Assembly (NCBI GenBank): GCA_015491015.1
Contig: WFWQ01000006.1
Coordinates: 1-17,634, forward strand
Source: Patescibacteria group bacterium
GTDB taxonomy: Bacteria > Patescibacteriota > Minisyncoccia > Minisyncoccales > S141-161
DNA: 17,634 nt
Direction: 5' to 3'
Of the stretch, positions 6,004 through 13,537 are shown piece by piece (position 1 is the first letter of the stretch; every line of letters begins with the position of its first letter). The notes under the pieces are model-generated. The model was not told the DNA's origin and searched no databases. It saw only the letters and a program-made list of their open reading frames with translations. The position numbers were made by a program, and so were the translations under genes.

Positions 6004-7416
6004 TCATTTTAAAATTCCTTTGTCTATGTAGTCTTGATACTCAGCTGTTTTTTTCATTACTTGATAGCGATAAGCTCTACCGCCTGCTCTTTGACATCTT
6101 GGAGTCATCCTTGAAGTTCCACATAAATAAGCTGTAACCGCTCCAATTTCATCTTTTATTAACTGAGAATTTGCTCCCCAATCTGCTAAATACAAAGCCG
6201 CAGCTAAAAAGGCATCCTTTATCCTCCAAGGATTAGCAGGTTTCACTTTAAGAATCTTTTCAATTCTTTCTTTGTAAAGCATCCAAGTTGAAGGCAAAAA
6301 TTGAGCTGGCCCCATAGCTCCTCCCCATTGAACTCTCCCTCCATTAATTGCACAAGAAACAGGAGTAGAATCAGGATTCAAGCCTAATTCCTTAGTAATC
6401 TTTAGGAAATCTGACCATTGATTTTTACGCATCACTCTCTTCCAACTTATCTCTGGATATCTACAATTAGGATTACCTTTACAATTACACTGGCCTACAT
6501 TTTTGCCAATTGCAGATTCTACAGATAGCAATCCTAACAACAAAGCAGGCCTCACTCCTGTAATTTTACTAATTTGCTTAGCTAATGTATAAGCCTCTTG
6601 TAAAGTAGGAGCTTTTTCTTCTGGAACTTGAGCTAACTCAAAAATTTTAGCTCTAATCTCTTCTGCTTTCTTTTCAGCTTCAGATAAATATCTCTCAAAC
6701 AACCTTTTCTCTCCCCGAGTTTTAGCCAAAAGCACTTCTCTTTCTTTCTTTAGTTTTTCTAACTCTTCTTTTCGAAGCTTGCTTAAAAGAAAGCTCTTTT
6801 CTAGTTCTTCTTTTTCTCTACCCAATTCTTCTTGCTGGAAAGTTAAATAAGATTTCAAATCTTCTAACTGAGAAAGGGTATTTTGCATTTGAAGCTGAAG
6901 AATTTCCAAAGAAGTGAGATTGAAAAAGAACTGAGAAAAAGTCTCTTGGCTCAGCAAAATTTCTACCAAACTCCTTTTGCTCTGCTCATAAAATAACTGC
7001 AATAGATTGGCTAAGGCCTCTTTGGTTTTATCTATTTTAGCTAAAGTGTTTTGAATTGATTTTTTAGTATCTTCCAATTGAAAACTTAAAGCCTTTATCT
7101 CCAAATCCGTTTTATAGATCAAAGACTCTAAACTTTTAATTCTACTGTTGTAAATTGCAATTTGATTTTTAAAGGTCTTCTCTTTAGCTTCCCTTTCTAG
7201 AACTTCCTTTCTATATTTTTCGGCTTGCTGCTCATAAAAAGACTGACATCTTTCCAAAAACTTCTGGCAGGAAGCAGGAGTTAAATTCTTGCAATAAGAA
7301 TCTATCTTTTCCAAAGTGGAACAAATATTAGAAAGGTCTTCTTGAGCAAGAGAAGTCAAATCTATAAAGATTAAAAAAATAAAAAATATGGAGAGCTTTA
7401 AAATGAGCTTTAACAT
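6004..7416 (-). CDS. Secreted coiled-coil protein with C-terminal lytic transglycosylase domain
   Basis: 470 residues. A signal peptide (about 1-24, ending near SLA-QE) is followed by a Cys-containing segment (C32, C42, C50, C57). A long coiled coil runs from about 60 to 260 and resembles the PcsB/EnvC type. The C-terminal domain (about 275-470) has SVESAIGKN, with the likely catalytic Glu at 300, and GAMGPAQFLPSTW (366-378), the hallmarks of MltB/SLT-like lytic transglycosylases that cleave MurNAc-GlcNAc bonds to form 1,6-anhydro ends. Extra cysteines (C310, C312, C318, C355, C432, C441) suggest disulfides. The coiled coil probably localises or gates the enzyme, as in cell-separation hydrolases. 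Start ATG at 7416; an AAAAGG Shine-Dalgarno overlaps the stop of the L25 gene 8 nt upstream, so the two are an operon. Confidence 0.88.
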   Translation of the reverse strand: MLKLILKLSIFFIFLIFIDLTSLAQEDLSNICSTLEKIDSYCKNLTPASCQKFLERCQSFYEQQAEKYRKEVLEREAKEKTFKNQIAIYNSRIKSLESLIYKTDLEIKALSFQLEDTKKSIQNTLAKIDKTKEALANLLQLFYEQSKRSLVEILLSQETFSQFFFNLTSLEILQLQMQNTLSQLEDLKSYLTFQQEELGREKEELEKSFLLSKLRKEELEKLKKEREVLLAKTRGEKRLFERYLSEAEKKAEEIRAKIFELAQVPEEKAPTLQEAYTLAKQISKITGVRPALLLGLLSVESAIGKNVGQCNCKGNPNCRYPEISWKRVMRKNQWSDFLKITKELGLNPDSTPVSCAINGGRVQWGGAMGPAQFLPSTWMLYKERIEKILKVKPANPWRIKDAFLAAALYLADWGANSQLIKDEIGAVTAYLCGTSRMTPRCQRAGGRAYRYQVMKKTAEYQDYIDKGILK

Positions 7417-7424
7417 ATAACCTT

Positions 7425-8060
7425 TTAATCTGATTCTTCTTTCTTCCTTTTTTCTACTTGAATTTGAGAAAAATCTTCTTCTATTGGCTTATCTAACTCT
7501 GCCTCTACATCTTCTGGAGGAATTACGGTAACTATTACTTGCTCTGGATCAGCTAAGACTTTAACTTGCGAAGAAATCTGAAGATCTTTTACCTTAATTC
7601 CTTTATGAAACTCATCTAAAGATGAAAGGTTTACTTTAATTTCCGAAGGCAGGTCCTGAGGTAAAGCTCTCACTTTTAGCTCTTGAAGATTTTTAACCAA
7701 GGTTCCTCCCAACTTGCTTACCGCTGGAGCTTCGCCTTCAAAAACCAAAGGAACAAAACTTTCCACCTCTTCTGTAAAGGAAGGAGCATAAAAATCTACG
7801 TGAATAAACTCTAAACTCAAAGGGTCTAATTGGAAGTCGTGAATTAAAGCCTGATAAGCTTTTCCTTCCAAATCTAACTCTATTAAAGAGCTTTCTCCAG
7901 CTTCCTTAAAAACTTTTTTAAATTCCTTCAGATCTACCATCACCGGGATACTTTCTTTACCTACTAAAGGTCCGTAGAGCACCCCAGGGAGCATTCCTTC
8001 TTTCCTTAAAGCTTTAACTTTTTGATCTAAACCTCTTTTTTGCACTTTAAGCTTAAGCAT
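7425..8060 (-). CDS. rplY: 50S ribosomal protein L25, long (CTC/TL5) form
   Basis: 211 residues. The N-terminal L25 domain (about 1-90) includes VLYGPLVGKESIPVMVDLKEF and AGESSLIELDLEGK, which bind 5S rRNA. The second beta-domain of the general-stress CTC/TL5 form (about 91-185) contains FVPLVFEGEAPAVSKLGGTL and ends near VTVIPPE, followed by an acidic/basic tail. The protein sits in the central protuberance of the large subunit. Start ATG at 8060 with AAAAGG 4 nt upstream and a good promoter just before it. It is the first gene of a two-gene unit with the lytic transglycosylase; I see no functional link between them. Confidence 0.93.
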   Translation of the reverse strand: MLKLKVQKRGLDQKVKALRKEGMLPGVLYGPLVGKESIPVMVDLKEFKKVFKEAGESSLIELDLEGKAYQALIHDFQLDPLSLEFIHVDFYAPSFTEEVESFVPLVFEGEAPAVSKLGGTLVKNLQELKVRALPQDLPSEIKVNLSSLDEFHKGIKVKDLQISSQVKVLADPEQVIVTVIPPEDVEAELDKPIEEDFSQIQVEKRKKEESD

Positions 8061-8072
8061 AAAGCCTTTTTT

Positions 8073-8101
8073 AATTTAACAAAAGCTTCACTAAAAATCA
8101 A
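8073..8101 (-). promoter_or_regulatory. Promoter of the L25 gene
   Basis: Minus strand TTGATT (8096-8101), a 17-bp spacer and TAAATT (8073-8077/8078). The -10 ends 12 nt before the ATG and the short leader contains AAAAGG. It is divergent from the plus-strand promoter at 8125. Confidence 0.55.
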
Positions 8102-8124
8102 CTTTAAAAATTCTTTAAAGATCC

Positions 8125-8154
8125 TTGACATCAAATCTAAAAATAAGGTAAAAT
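8125..8154 (+). promoter_or_regulatory. Strong promoter of the small plus-strand unit
   Basis: Perfect TTGACA (8125-8130), an 18-bp spacer and TAAAAT (8149-8154). Predicted start near 8160-8162, exactly at the base of the hairpin that follows. Within 8061-8373, between the two minus-strand genes, this promoter, the hairpin, the small ORF and the terminator are the content. Confidence 0.65.
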
Positions 8155-8161
8155 ACTTAGT

Positions 8162-8184
8162 GCCCCTTGTAAAAAGGGGCTTTT
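8162..8184 (+). other. 5'-terminal hairpin, possible attenuator or RNA stabiliser
   Basis: GCCCCTT-GTAAA-AAGGGGC (8162-8180), a perfect 7-bp stem, followed by TTTTAAAATAAAG. It starts at the predicted transcription start. It could protect the 5' end of the transcript, or act as an early terminator, although the T run is only four long. Confidence 0.45.
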
Positions 8185-8230
8185 AAAATAAAGGTCAAAA
8201 ATTTCAGTTGGGAAAAATAAGTTAAAAAGT

Positions 8231-8320
8231 ATGATCAGAGCTTACATTCTTCAGGAAGAAGAGGAAGACACTACTGGAGAAGAGGAAGGAGGAGAAAACA
8301 CTGAAGAAGGTAGTTGGTAA
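8231..8320 (+). CDS. Candidate 29-residue acidic peptide
   Basis: A short ORF with ATG at 8231 and TAA at 8318. The peptide begins MIRAYILQ and is then almost entirely Glu with Asp/Gly/Thr/Asn (EEEED, EEEGG, EEG), ending in SW. I recognise no family. Support comes from position: it is the only ORF of a unit with its own consensus promoter 70 nt upstream and a strong terminator 16 nt after the stop. The Shine-Dalgarno is weak (only AAG-type sequence). The purine-rich coding stretch can pair with the pyrimidine-rich 3' UTR (8281-8289 with 8322-8330, 9 bp), so the transcript could instead be a structured non-coding RNA in which the ORF is incidental. Confidence 0.4.
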   Translation: MIRAYILQEEEEDTTGEEEGGENTEEGSW

Positions 8321-8335
8321 ACCTTCCTCTCTCCC

Positions 8336-8375
8336 CCACCCTCTAAGAGTTTTCTTAGAGGGTGGTTTTTGTTTT
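8336..8375 (+). terminator. Strong intrinsic terminator of the small plus-strand unit
   Basis: A perfect 13-bp stem, CCACCCTCTAAGA (8336-8348) with its complement (8353-8365), tetraloop GTTT, then TTTTTGTTTT. It is directional: on the minus strand no T run follows. The T run overlaps the stop codon of the zinc-ribbon gene on the other strand. Confidence 0.9.
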
Positions 8376-8913
8376 AGCTTATCTTTTTGAGAATATCTTC
8401 TTTTTTGTAAGCTAAAAGTTTCAATAGAGAGACCACATCCCCTACCTCTTCTCTAAAAGGTTTAGGTCCTATAAAAAACTCCCAAAACTCTTTTAATAAA
8501 AGCTCAACTTTTTGAGAATTTAACTCCCCCCAAGCTTGTTGTTTCAAAAGTTCAGTTAAAGCTTTAAACTCTCCCCTTTCTAACCACATTCCCTGGCAAA
8601 CTTTACAAACCTCTAAACTTATATTTTCTTTAAGTTCTCTTTCTGAAGTTAAAACCTCTGCAGGATATAAAACTTGATAAAGATTAAGTCTACAATGAGG
8701 ACAACTTTTATAGCTAACTTTAGCTTCAGATAATAAATCTTCTTCAAAGATCTTGAGATCTTTCCACCTTAGAAGCTTATCTTTATTATCTTTAATCAAA
8801 TCCAACTCCTCTCGTTCAAAAAACACCCCTAAACAAAGAGGACAATAATCCACCTTCACCTCATAAAAAAGAGCTTGCTCTAAGTCCTCTTTGCATTCTG
8901 GACATTTTTTCAT
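8374..8913 (-). CDS. Protein with two TFIIB-type zinc ribbons
   Basis: 179 residues with two copies of the zf-TFIIB-like unit. The first is CPEC (4-7) with CPLC (24-27), followed by GVFFEREEL. The second is CPHC (71-74) with CKVC (103-106), followed by GMWLERGEF. The C-x2-C pairs and the GxWxxxGEL-like trailer are the marks of this bacterial zinc-ribbon family. The C-terminal 60 residues are helical, with no motif I know. Its ATG overlaps the stop of htpX (ATGA), so it is translationally coupled and probably belongs to the same membrane-quality-control operon. Whether it binds DNA, RNA or protein is unknown. It has no transmembrane segment. Confidence 0.8.
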   Translation of the reverse strand: MKKCPECKEDLEQALFYEVKVDYCPLCLGVFFEREELDLIKDNKDKLLRWKDLKIFEEDLLSEAKVSYKSCPHCRLNLYQVLYPAEVLTSERELKENISLEVCKVCQGMWLERGEFKALTELLKQQAWGELNSQKVELLLKEFWEFFIGPKPFREEVGDVVSLLKLLAYKKEDILKKIS

Positions 8914-9812
8914 ATGTGCATCGATCTCAAAGCTTTAATCCTCTCTTCAATTGGAGGATGGGTAGAAAAAAGATTAGTTAACCAAGATCGAGCCTGTTTG
9001 CCTTTAAAGGGATTAGCAAAGAACAAATGAGCTGTAGCCTGAGATGCTCTTTGCATTGGAGTTTGATCTTGAGCTATCTTCTCTAAAGCTCGAGCTAAAC
9101 CTTCAGGATATCTAGTAAGCAAAGCTCCAGTAGCATCTGCTAAAAACTCTCTTCTTCTTGAAATTGCAAACCTTATTAGCTGAGCTAAAATTGGAGCTAA
9201 GATAGCCAAAATTAAACCTAAAACTAATAACAAAGCTTGAGCCTTAGAGTCTCTATCTCGGCTATATATTCCTCCCCAAAAGAGCATTCGCCAAAAGAGG
9301 TCTGCTAAATAGACTACAATTCCAACTAGGACTACTACCATAGAAGAGAGTAAAATATCTCTGTTTCCTATATGAGCTAACTCGTGAGCTAAAACTCCCT
9401 CCAACTCTGTTCTTTCTAATTTATTCAAAAGGCCTCTGGTAACTACAATCGCTGAATGTTTTGGATTTCTTCCTGTAGCAAAAGCATTAGGTTGAGTTTC
9501 TTCCATAATGTAAAGCTTGGGCATAGGTAAGCCCGCTGTAATACAAAGGTTTTCCACTAACCTGTAAAGTTCAGGGTTTTCTTCTTTTTTAACTGGCTTA
9601 GCTCCGCTTAAAGCAATAACAACTTTATCTGAATACCAATAGCTGGCAAAAGCTGAGATAAAGCTTAAAATTATAGCTAAAATCAAAATTAGTTGGCTGT
9701 TAAAAACTAAAGAAAAGGCCCAACCTAAAAAGATTACTACAACTACAAAGAAAGTAAGGTAAAAATAAGATCTTCTTAAGTTTTTTTCAGCTAGATTATA
9801 CAAAGATGGCAT
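8910..9812 (-). CDS. htpX: M48 membrane zinc metalloprotease, HtpX-like
   Basis: 300 residues, the usual HtpX length. Hydrophobic segments lie at about 17-58, 153-175 and 192-212. The zinc motif HELAH is at 143-147 (followed by IGNRD) and the third ligand is E222 in RREFLADA. The C-terminus STHPPIEERIKAL is typical of the family. HtpX-type enzymes cleave misfolded membrane proteins at the cytoplasmic face. It follows lemA by 3 nt and overlaps the zinc-ribbon gene by 4 nt. The lemA-htpX pairing is common in bacteria and suggests a joint role in envelope protein quality control. Confidence 0.93.
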   Translation of the reverse strand: MPSLYNLAEKNLRRSYFYLTFFVVVVIFLGWAFSLVFNSQLILILAIILSFISAFASYWYSDKVVIALSGAKPVKKEENPELYRLVENLCITAGLPMPKLYIMEETQPNAFATGRNPKHSAIVVTRGLLNKLERTELEGVLAHELAHIGNRDILLSSMVVVLVGIVVYLADLFWRMLFWGGIYSRDRDSKAQALLLVLGLILAILAPILAQLIRFAISRRREFLADATGALLTRYPEGLARALEKIAQDQTPMQRASQATAHLFFANPFKGKQARSWLTNLFSTHPPIEERIKALRSMHI

Positions 9813-9815
9813 AAG

Positions 9816-10370
9816 CTAAAAGCTTACTTTGGGAACTTCCTTCGCTTTTTCTTCCTCTAATTCAAAGAACTCTTCAGGTTTGAAATTAAACAACTTAGCA
9901 ACCAAACTATTAGGAAAAACCTGAAGGGCGTTGTTATAATCCATCACTACACTATTGTAGAATCTCCTAGCTGATTGAATTTTATCTTCGGTATCTCTTA
10001 GCTCTCTTTGGAGTTCTAAAAAGTTTTGGGAAGCCTTTAAATCAGGATAGTCTTCAGCTACTGCGAACAAAGACTTTAAAGTTTGAGATAAAAAGTTTTC
10101 AGCTTCTCCCTTTTCTTTAGGAGTTTGAGCTTGCAAAGCTTTACTCCTAGCTTCTGTAACTTTCTCAAAGACTCCTTTCTCATGAGCTGCATATCCTTTT
10201 ACCGTTTCAACTAAATTAGGAATTAAATTATGCCTTCTCTTTAGCTGAACTTCAATATCTGACCAAGCTTCCCTTACTCTGTTTCTTAATACTACTAAAC
10301 GATTAAAGGTAAAAATTAACCAAAGAACTAAAATTCCTATTATAATTAAGCTCCAGCCTAAATATCCCAT
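9816..10370 (-). CDS. lemA: LemA family protein
   Basis: 184 residues. One N-terminal membrane segment (about 3-23) is followed by the helical LemA domain with NRLVVLRNRVREAWSDIEVQLKRRHNLIPNLVETV in its expected place, given here only as a landmark: VREAWSDIEVQLKRR is the core. The domain continues with AAHEKGVFEKVTEARSKA. The family is membrane-bound with a helical-bundle cytoplasmic or periplasmic domain and no proven enzymatic activity. It is first in the operon with htpX and the zinc-ribbon gene. No Shine-Dalgarno is seen before the ATG at 10370, and the promoter is unclear (a weak TATAAG at about 10382-10387). Confidence 0.92.
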   Translation of the reverse strand: MGYLGWSLIIIGILVLWLIFTFNRLVVLRNRVREAWSDIEVQLKRRHNLIPNLVETVKGYAAHEKGVFEKVTEARSKALQAQTPKEKGEAENFLSQTLKSLFAVAEDYPDLKASQNFLELQRELRDTEDKIQSARRFYNSVVMDYNNALQVFPNSLVAKLFNFKPEEFFELEEEKAKEVPKVSF

Positions 10371-10420
10371 AGATTTTTTAACTTATATTCAATCTAAATA
10401 ATAACCTAAAATTGAACAAA

Positions 10421-10451
10421 TTAAAAGAGGGAGGAATTTTCTTCCTCCCTC
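10421..10451 (-). terminator. Intrinsic terminator of groES-groEL
   Basis: Minus strand GAGGGAGGAA (10451-10442), loop of five, TTCCTCCCTC (10436-10427), then TTTTAATTTG. It begins 27 nt after the groEL stop. Confidence 0.85.
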
Positions 10452-10477
10452 CAGCGTAAACCTTACTCTTATTAATT

Positions 10478-12124
<1,647 letters not shown>

Positions 12125-12135
12125 TTAAAGTTATT

Positions 12136-12429
12136 TTAATCTTCTATGATAGCTAAAATATCATCCTCTTTAGCAATGAGGTACTCTTTGCCGTCGACCT
12201 TTATTTCAGTGGGGCCGTATTTGGTAAACAAAACTTTTTGGCCCTTTTTAACTGCAAGGGGTGCTAATTCTCCATTATCTAATCTCTTGCCTGGACCAAC
12301 CGCAACTACCACCCCTTGCTCAGGCCTTTCTTTTTCCGCAGTTTCAGGAAGCAAAATTCCAGATTTGGTTTTTTCTTCTTCTTTAATAGGTTCGATTAAT
12401 ATGTAGTCGTACAAAGGTTTAATCTTCAT
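12136..12429 (-). CDS. groES: Co-chaperonin GroES (10 kDa)
   Basis: 97 residues with the family landmarks: N-terminal KIKPLYDYILIEPI, the mobile loop EEKTKSGILLPETA that contacts GroEL, GVVVAVGPGKR, GQKVLFTKYGPTEIKVDGKEYL and the terminal DDILAIIED. It caps the GroEL chamber. First gene of the operon, with a 49-nt leader containing a CIRCE-like inverted repeat, so it is probably heat-shock regulated. The Shine-Dalgarno is weak. Confidence 0.97.
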   Translation of the reverse strand: MKIKPLYDYILIEPIKEEEKTKSGILLPETAEKERPEQGVVVAVGPGKRLDNGELAPLAVKKGQKVLFTKYGPTEIKVDGKEYLIAKEDDILAIIED

Positions 12430-12448
12430 AAAGCTTTACTTACTTTGA

Positions 12449-12475
12449 TGAGCAATCTCGACCTTTAACTGCTCA
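12449..12475 (-). promoter_or_regulatory. CIRCE-like operator (probable HrcA site), divergent sequence
   Basis: Minus strand TGAGCAGTT, nine bases, GATTGCTCA: the same 9-9-9 layout as the CIRCE consensus TTAGCACTC-N9-GAGTGCTAA, matching it at 13 of 18 arm positions, including the AGCA/TGCT cores. It begins about 3 nt after the predicted start of groES transcription, the normal place. The outer changes at arm position 2 are symmetric (T to G and A to C), suggesting a coevolved variant. hrcA itself is not in the window. Confidence 0.6.
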
Positions 12476-12484
12476 CATTAAATA

Positions 12485-12512
12485 ATTATAAGCTTTCTTT
12501 AAAAGTTGTCAA
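12485..12512 (-). promoter_or_regulatory. Consensus promoter of groES-groEL
   Basis: Minus strand TTGACA (12507-12512), a 16-bp spacer and TATAAT (12485-12490), both perfect matches to the vegetative consensus. The -35 box lies only a few bases after the T run of the upstream gene's terminator. Confidence 0.85.
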
Positions 12513-12554
12513 ATTAAAAAACGGGGAAGCTTACTCCAAATGACAAGCTTCCCC
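12513..12554 (-). terminator. Intrinsic terminator of the 12565-12903 gene
   Basis: Minus strand GGGGAAGCTT (12554-12545), a 12-nt loop, AAGCTTCCCC (12532-12523), then GTTTTTTAATTT. A perfect 10-bp stem beginning about 10 nt after the stop codon of the upstream gene. Confidence 0.85.
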
Positions 12555-12564
12555 TTTAATCTAA

Positions 12565-12903
12565 CTAAACATAACACTCTTCCCTCCTTATATTTTTTAC
12601 TTTATCTTTCTCAGATAATTGCTTGAATACAAACTCCCTCAAAATATCTAATCTTACATCTTCTACTACATAAATTGTGATAAGCTTTAGACTCTCTCTA
12701 TTTCTCTTTAAGCAATAAATTAATCCTGAAATAGGGTTAAAAGCGTAGATAAATCCTGCTCTCCTCTCTTTTTCAATGAGCCCTAATCTTCTCAACAATT
12801 TCATAGGAACTACATACGATTCTCTTATTTCACTTTCTATCTCTTCTCTAGCTACCCTATCTACATATCTTATTTTAGAATGATAAGTCAGTTCGATCTT
12901 CAT
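12565..12903 (-). CDS. Small protein of unknown function, 112 residues
   Basis: I do not recognise this protein with confidence. It has 112 residues, is rich in Arg/Glu/Ile and has no membrane segment. Landmarks are HSKIRYVDRV near the N-terminus, a middle stretch GFIYAFNPISGLIYCLKR, and LKLITIYVVED. An early H-x(n)-R-x2-R element followed by strands ending in ITIYVV loosely recalls DUF4258/BECR-fold proteins, a group that includes RelE-like toxins, but this is weak. It has one of the best Shine-Dalgarno sequences in the window (AAAGGAGGTGA, 6 nt before the ATG at 12903), its own extended -10 promoter, and its own terminator, so it is a real, independently expressed gene. Confidence 0.65.
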   Translation of the reverse strand: MKIELTYHSKIRYVDRVAREEIESEIRESYVVPMKLLRRLGLIEKERRAGFIYAFNPISGLIYCLKRNRESLKLITIYVVEDVRLDILREFVFKQLSEKDKVKNIRREECYV

Positions 12904-12919
12904 TCGTCCTCACCTCCTT

Positions 12920-12946
12920 TCTATCTTATCTATCTTAGTTATACCA
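12920..12946 (-). promoter_or_regulatory. Extended -10 promoter and tandem 9-bp repeat before the 112-residue gene
   Basis: Minus strand TGG-TATAAC (12938-12946), then two perfect tandem copies of TAAGATAGA (12937-12929 and 12928-12920) covering the predicted transcription start. The Shine-Dalgarno follows directly. The repeat is a candidate operator. Confidence 0.4.
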
Positions 12947-12958
12947 TATTTAAATAGA

Positions 12959-12975
12959 AAAAGGGAGAGGCAGAG
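12959..12975 (+). repeat. Left copy of a 17-bp inverted repeat flanking the GC-rich gene
   Basis: AAAAGGGAGAGGCAGAG at 12959-12975; its exact reverse complement is at 13442-13458. The pair encloses the GC-rich gene, and the sharp change in base composition falls at these two positions. In the minus-strand transcript this copy reads CTCTGCCTCTCCC and runs into TTTTT. Confidence 0.85.
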
Positions 12976-13018
12976 GAAGTAAGTGGGCAGGACGTAGAGC
13001 TTTACTTCTCCTCCGCCG
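12970..13018 (-). terminator. Imperfect hairpin over the end of the GC-rich gene, possible terminator
   Basis: The last codons and stop (GGCGGAGGAGAAGTAA) can pair with TTACTTCCTCTGCC about 19 nt later, giving about 14 pairs with one G-U and a 2-nt bulge. TCTCCC then TTTTTC follow, so the T run is displaced by six bases. The descending arm overlaps the left inverted-repeat copy, so it could alternatively pair with the 5' leader. Confidence 0.4.
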
Positions 13019-13415
13019 TGGCTGAAGCGGAGGAGATCTGGCGGTTCAGCTCGCCGGAGCGCCGGCGAGCTATCTCGATGAGGGCGATGGTCCGCCGGTC
13101 CCGAGGGTTTGCTGGGACATAAACCCTGTCAGGGCCGGCGATGTAGAAGGGGATGCCGCGAATGGGAGCGTCGACACGCCTTAGACACTCCCACTCAACA
13201 GCCTGCTCGAGGTAGTAGGTGATCTCCTCGTGAGTGGTAGCGTAGTTAACCCTCGCGCACCAAAAAGCGATAGCAACACTCTCCCGAGCAGGAGAAGGGA
13301 AGCTGTCCTTGACCAGATCGAGAAAGCGCTTGGCCTCGGTCTCGCTCGGGAGCTGAGCGATCAACTCTCCCAACTCGCGCCAGGGGTACCGATGATCATT
13401 GGTGGTGTTCCTCAT
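13002..13415 (-). CDS. GC-rich gene of unknown function, 137 residues, probably acquired
   Basis: I do not recognise this protein. It is about 137 residues, soluble and Arg/Glu/Ala-rich, with landmarks YPWRELGELIAQLPSETEA, IAFWCARVNYATTHEEITYY and GPDRVYVPANPRD, and a low-complexity tail (SSASATAEEK). By eye its G+C is about 60%, against about one third around it, and its codons (CGC, GCG, CTC, GAG) differ sharply from the neighbours. A GTG at 13424 would add three residues, but that GTG is part of the Shine-Dalgarno AAAGGGGGTGA, which sits 6 nt before the ATG at 13415, so ATG is the start. A 17-bp inverted repeat encloses the gene, while a good promoter lies just outside it. Composition and repeats point to recent acquisition. 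The frame is uninterrupted and the Shine-Dalgarno strong, so it is probably expressed. Confidence 0.65.
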   Translation of the reverse strand: MRNTTNDHRYPWRELGELIAQLPSETEAKRFLDLVKDSFPSPARESVAIAFWCARVNYATTHEEITYYLEQAVEWECLRRVDAPIRGIPFYIAGPDRVYVPANPRDRRTIALIEIARRRSGELNRQISSASATAEEK

Positions 13416-13441
13416 TATTTTCACCCCCTTTCTTATAGTCT

Positions 13442-13458
13442 CTCTGCCTCTCCCTTTT
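13442..13458 (-). repeat. Right copy of the 17-bp inverted repeat
   Basis: On the minus strand it reads AAAAGGGAGAGGCAGAG, identical to the left copy at 12959-12975 in opposite orientation. It lies in the predicted 5' leader of the GC-rich gene, about 27 nt before its ATG. Its AAGGG end can also pair locally with the preceding CCCTT (loop GGAA). Confidence 0.85.
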
Positions 13459-13473
13459 CCAAGGGCTGGCCTT

Positions 13474-13502
13474 ATTTTAAATCAATCTCCCATAAAAGTC
13501 AA
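13474..13502 (-). promoter_or_regulatory. Promoter of the GC-rich gene
   Basis: Minus strand TTGACT (13497-13502), a 17-bp spacer and TAAAAT (13474-13479). The predicted leader is about 50 nt and contains the right inverted-repeat copy and the Shine-Dalgarno. The promoter has host-like base composition and lies outside the repeat-bounded segment. The 8-bp palindrome GACTAGTC abuts the -35. Confidence 0.55.
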
Positions 13503-13537
13503 GACTAGTCCCAAAATTTCGCCCCTTCAAGTGGGAT

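Noticed and set aside
8161..8375. 6S, SRP or tmRNA in the small plus-strand unit
   Set aside because: The long closing stem of 6S, the conserved SRP tetraloop domain and the tRNA-like ends of tmRNA are not seen.
12146..12406. Plus-strand open frame inside groES
   Set aside because: Antisense to a certain gene with no supporting signals.
12947..13482. Possible target-site duplication (TTTAAAT on both sides of the GC-rich cassette)
   Set aside because: The right copy lies about 18 bp away from the end of the inverted repeat, and the heptamer is common in AT-rich DNA.
13230..13508. Plus-strand open frame across the GC-rich gene
   Set aside because: GC-rich DNA has few stops in any frame. The minus-strand frame has the promoter, Shine-Dalgarno and terminator-like hairpin; this one has none.
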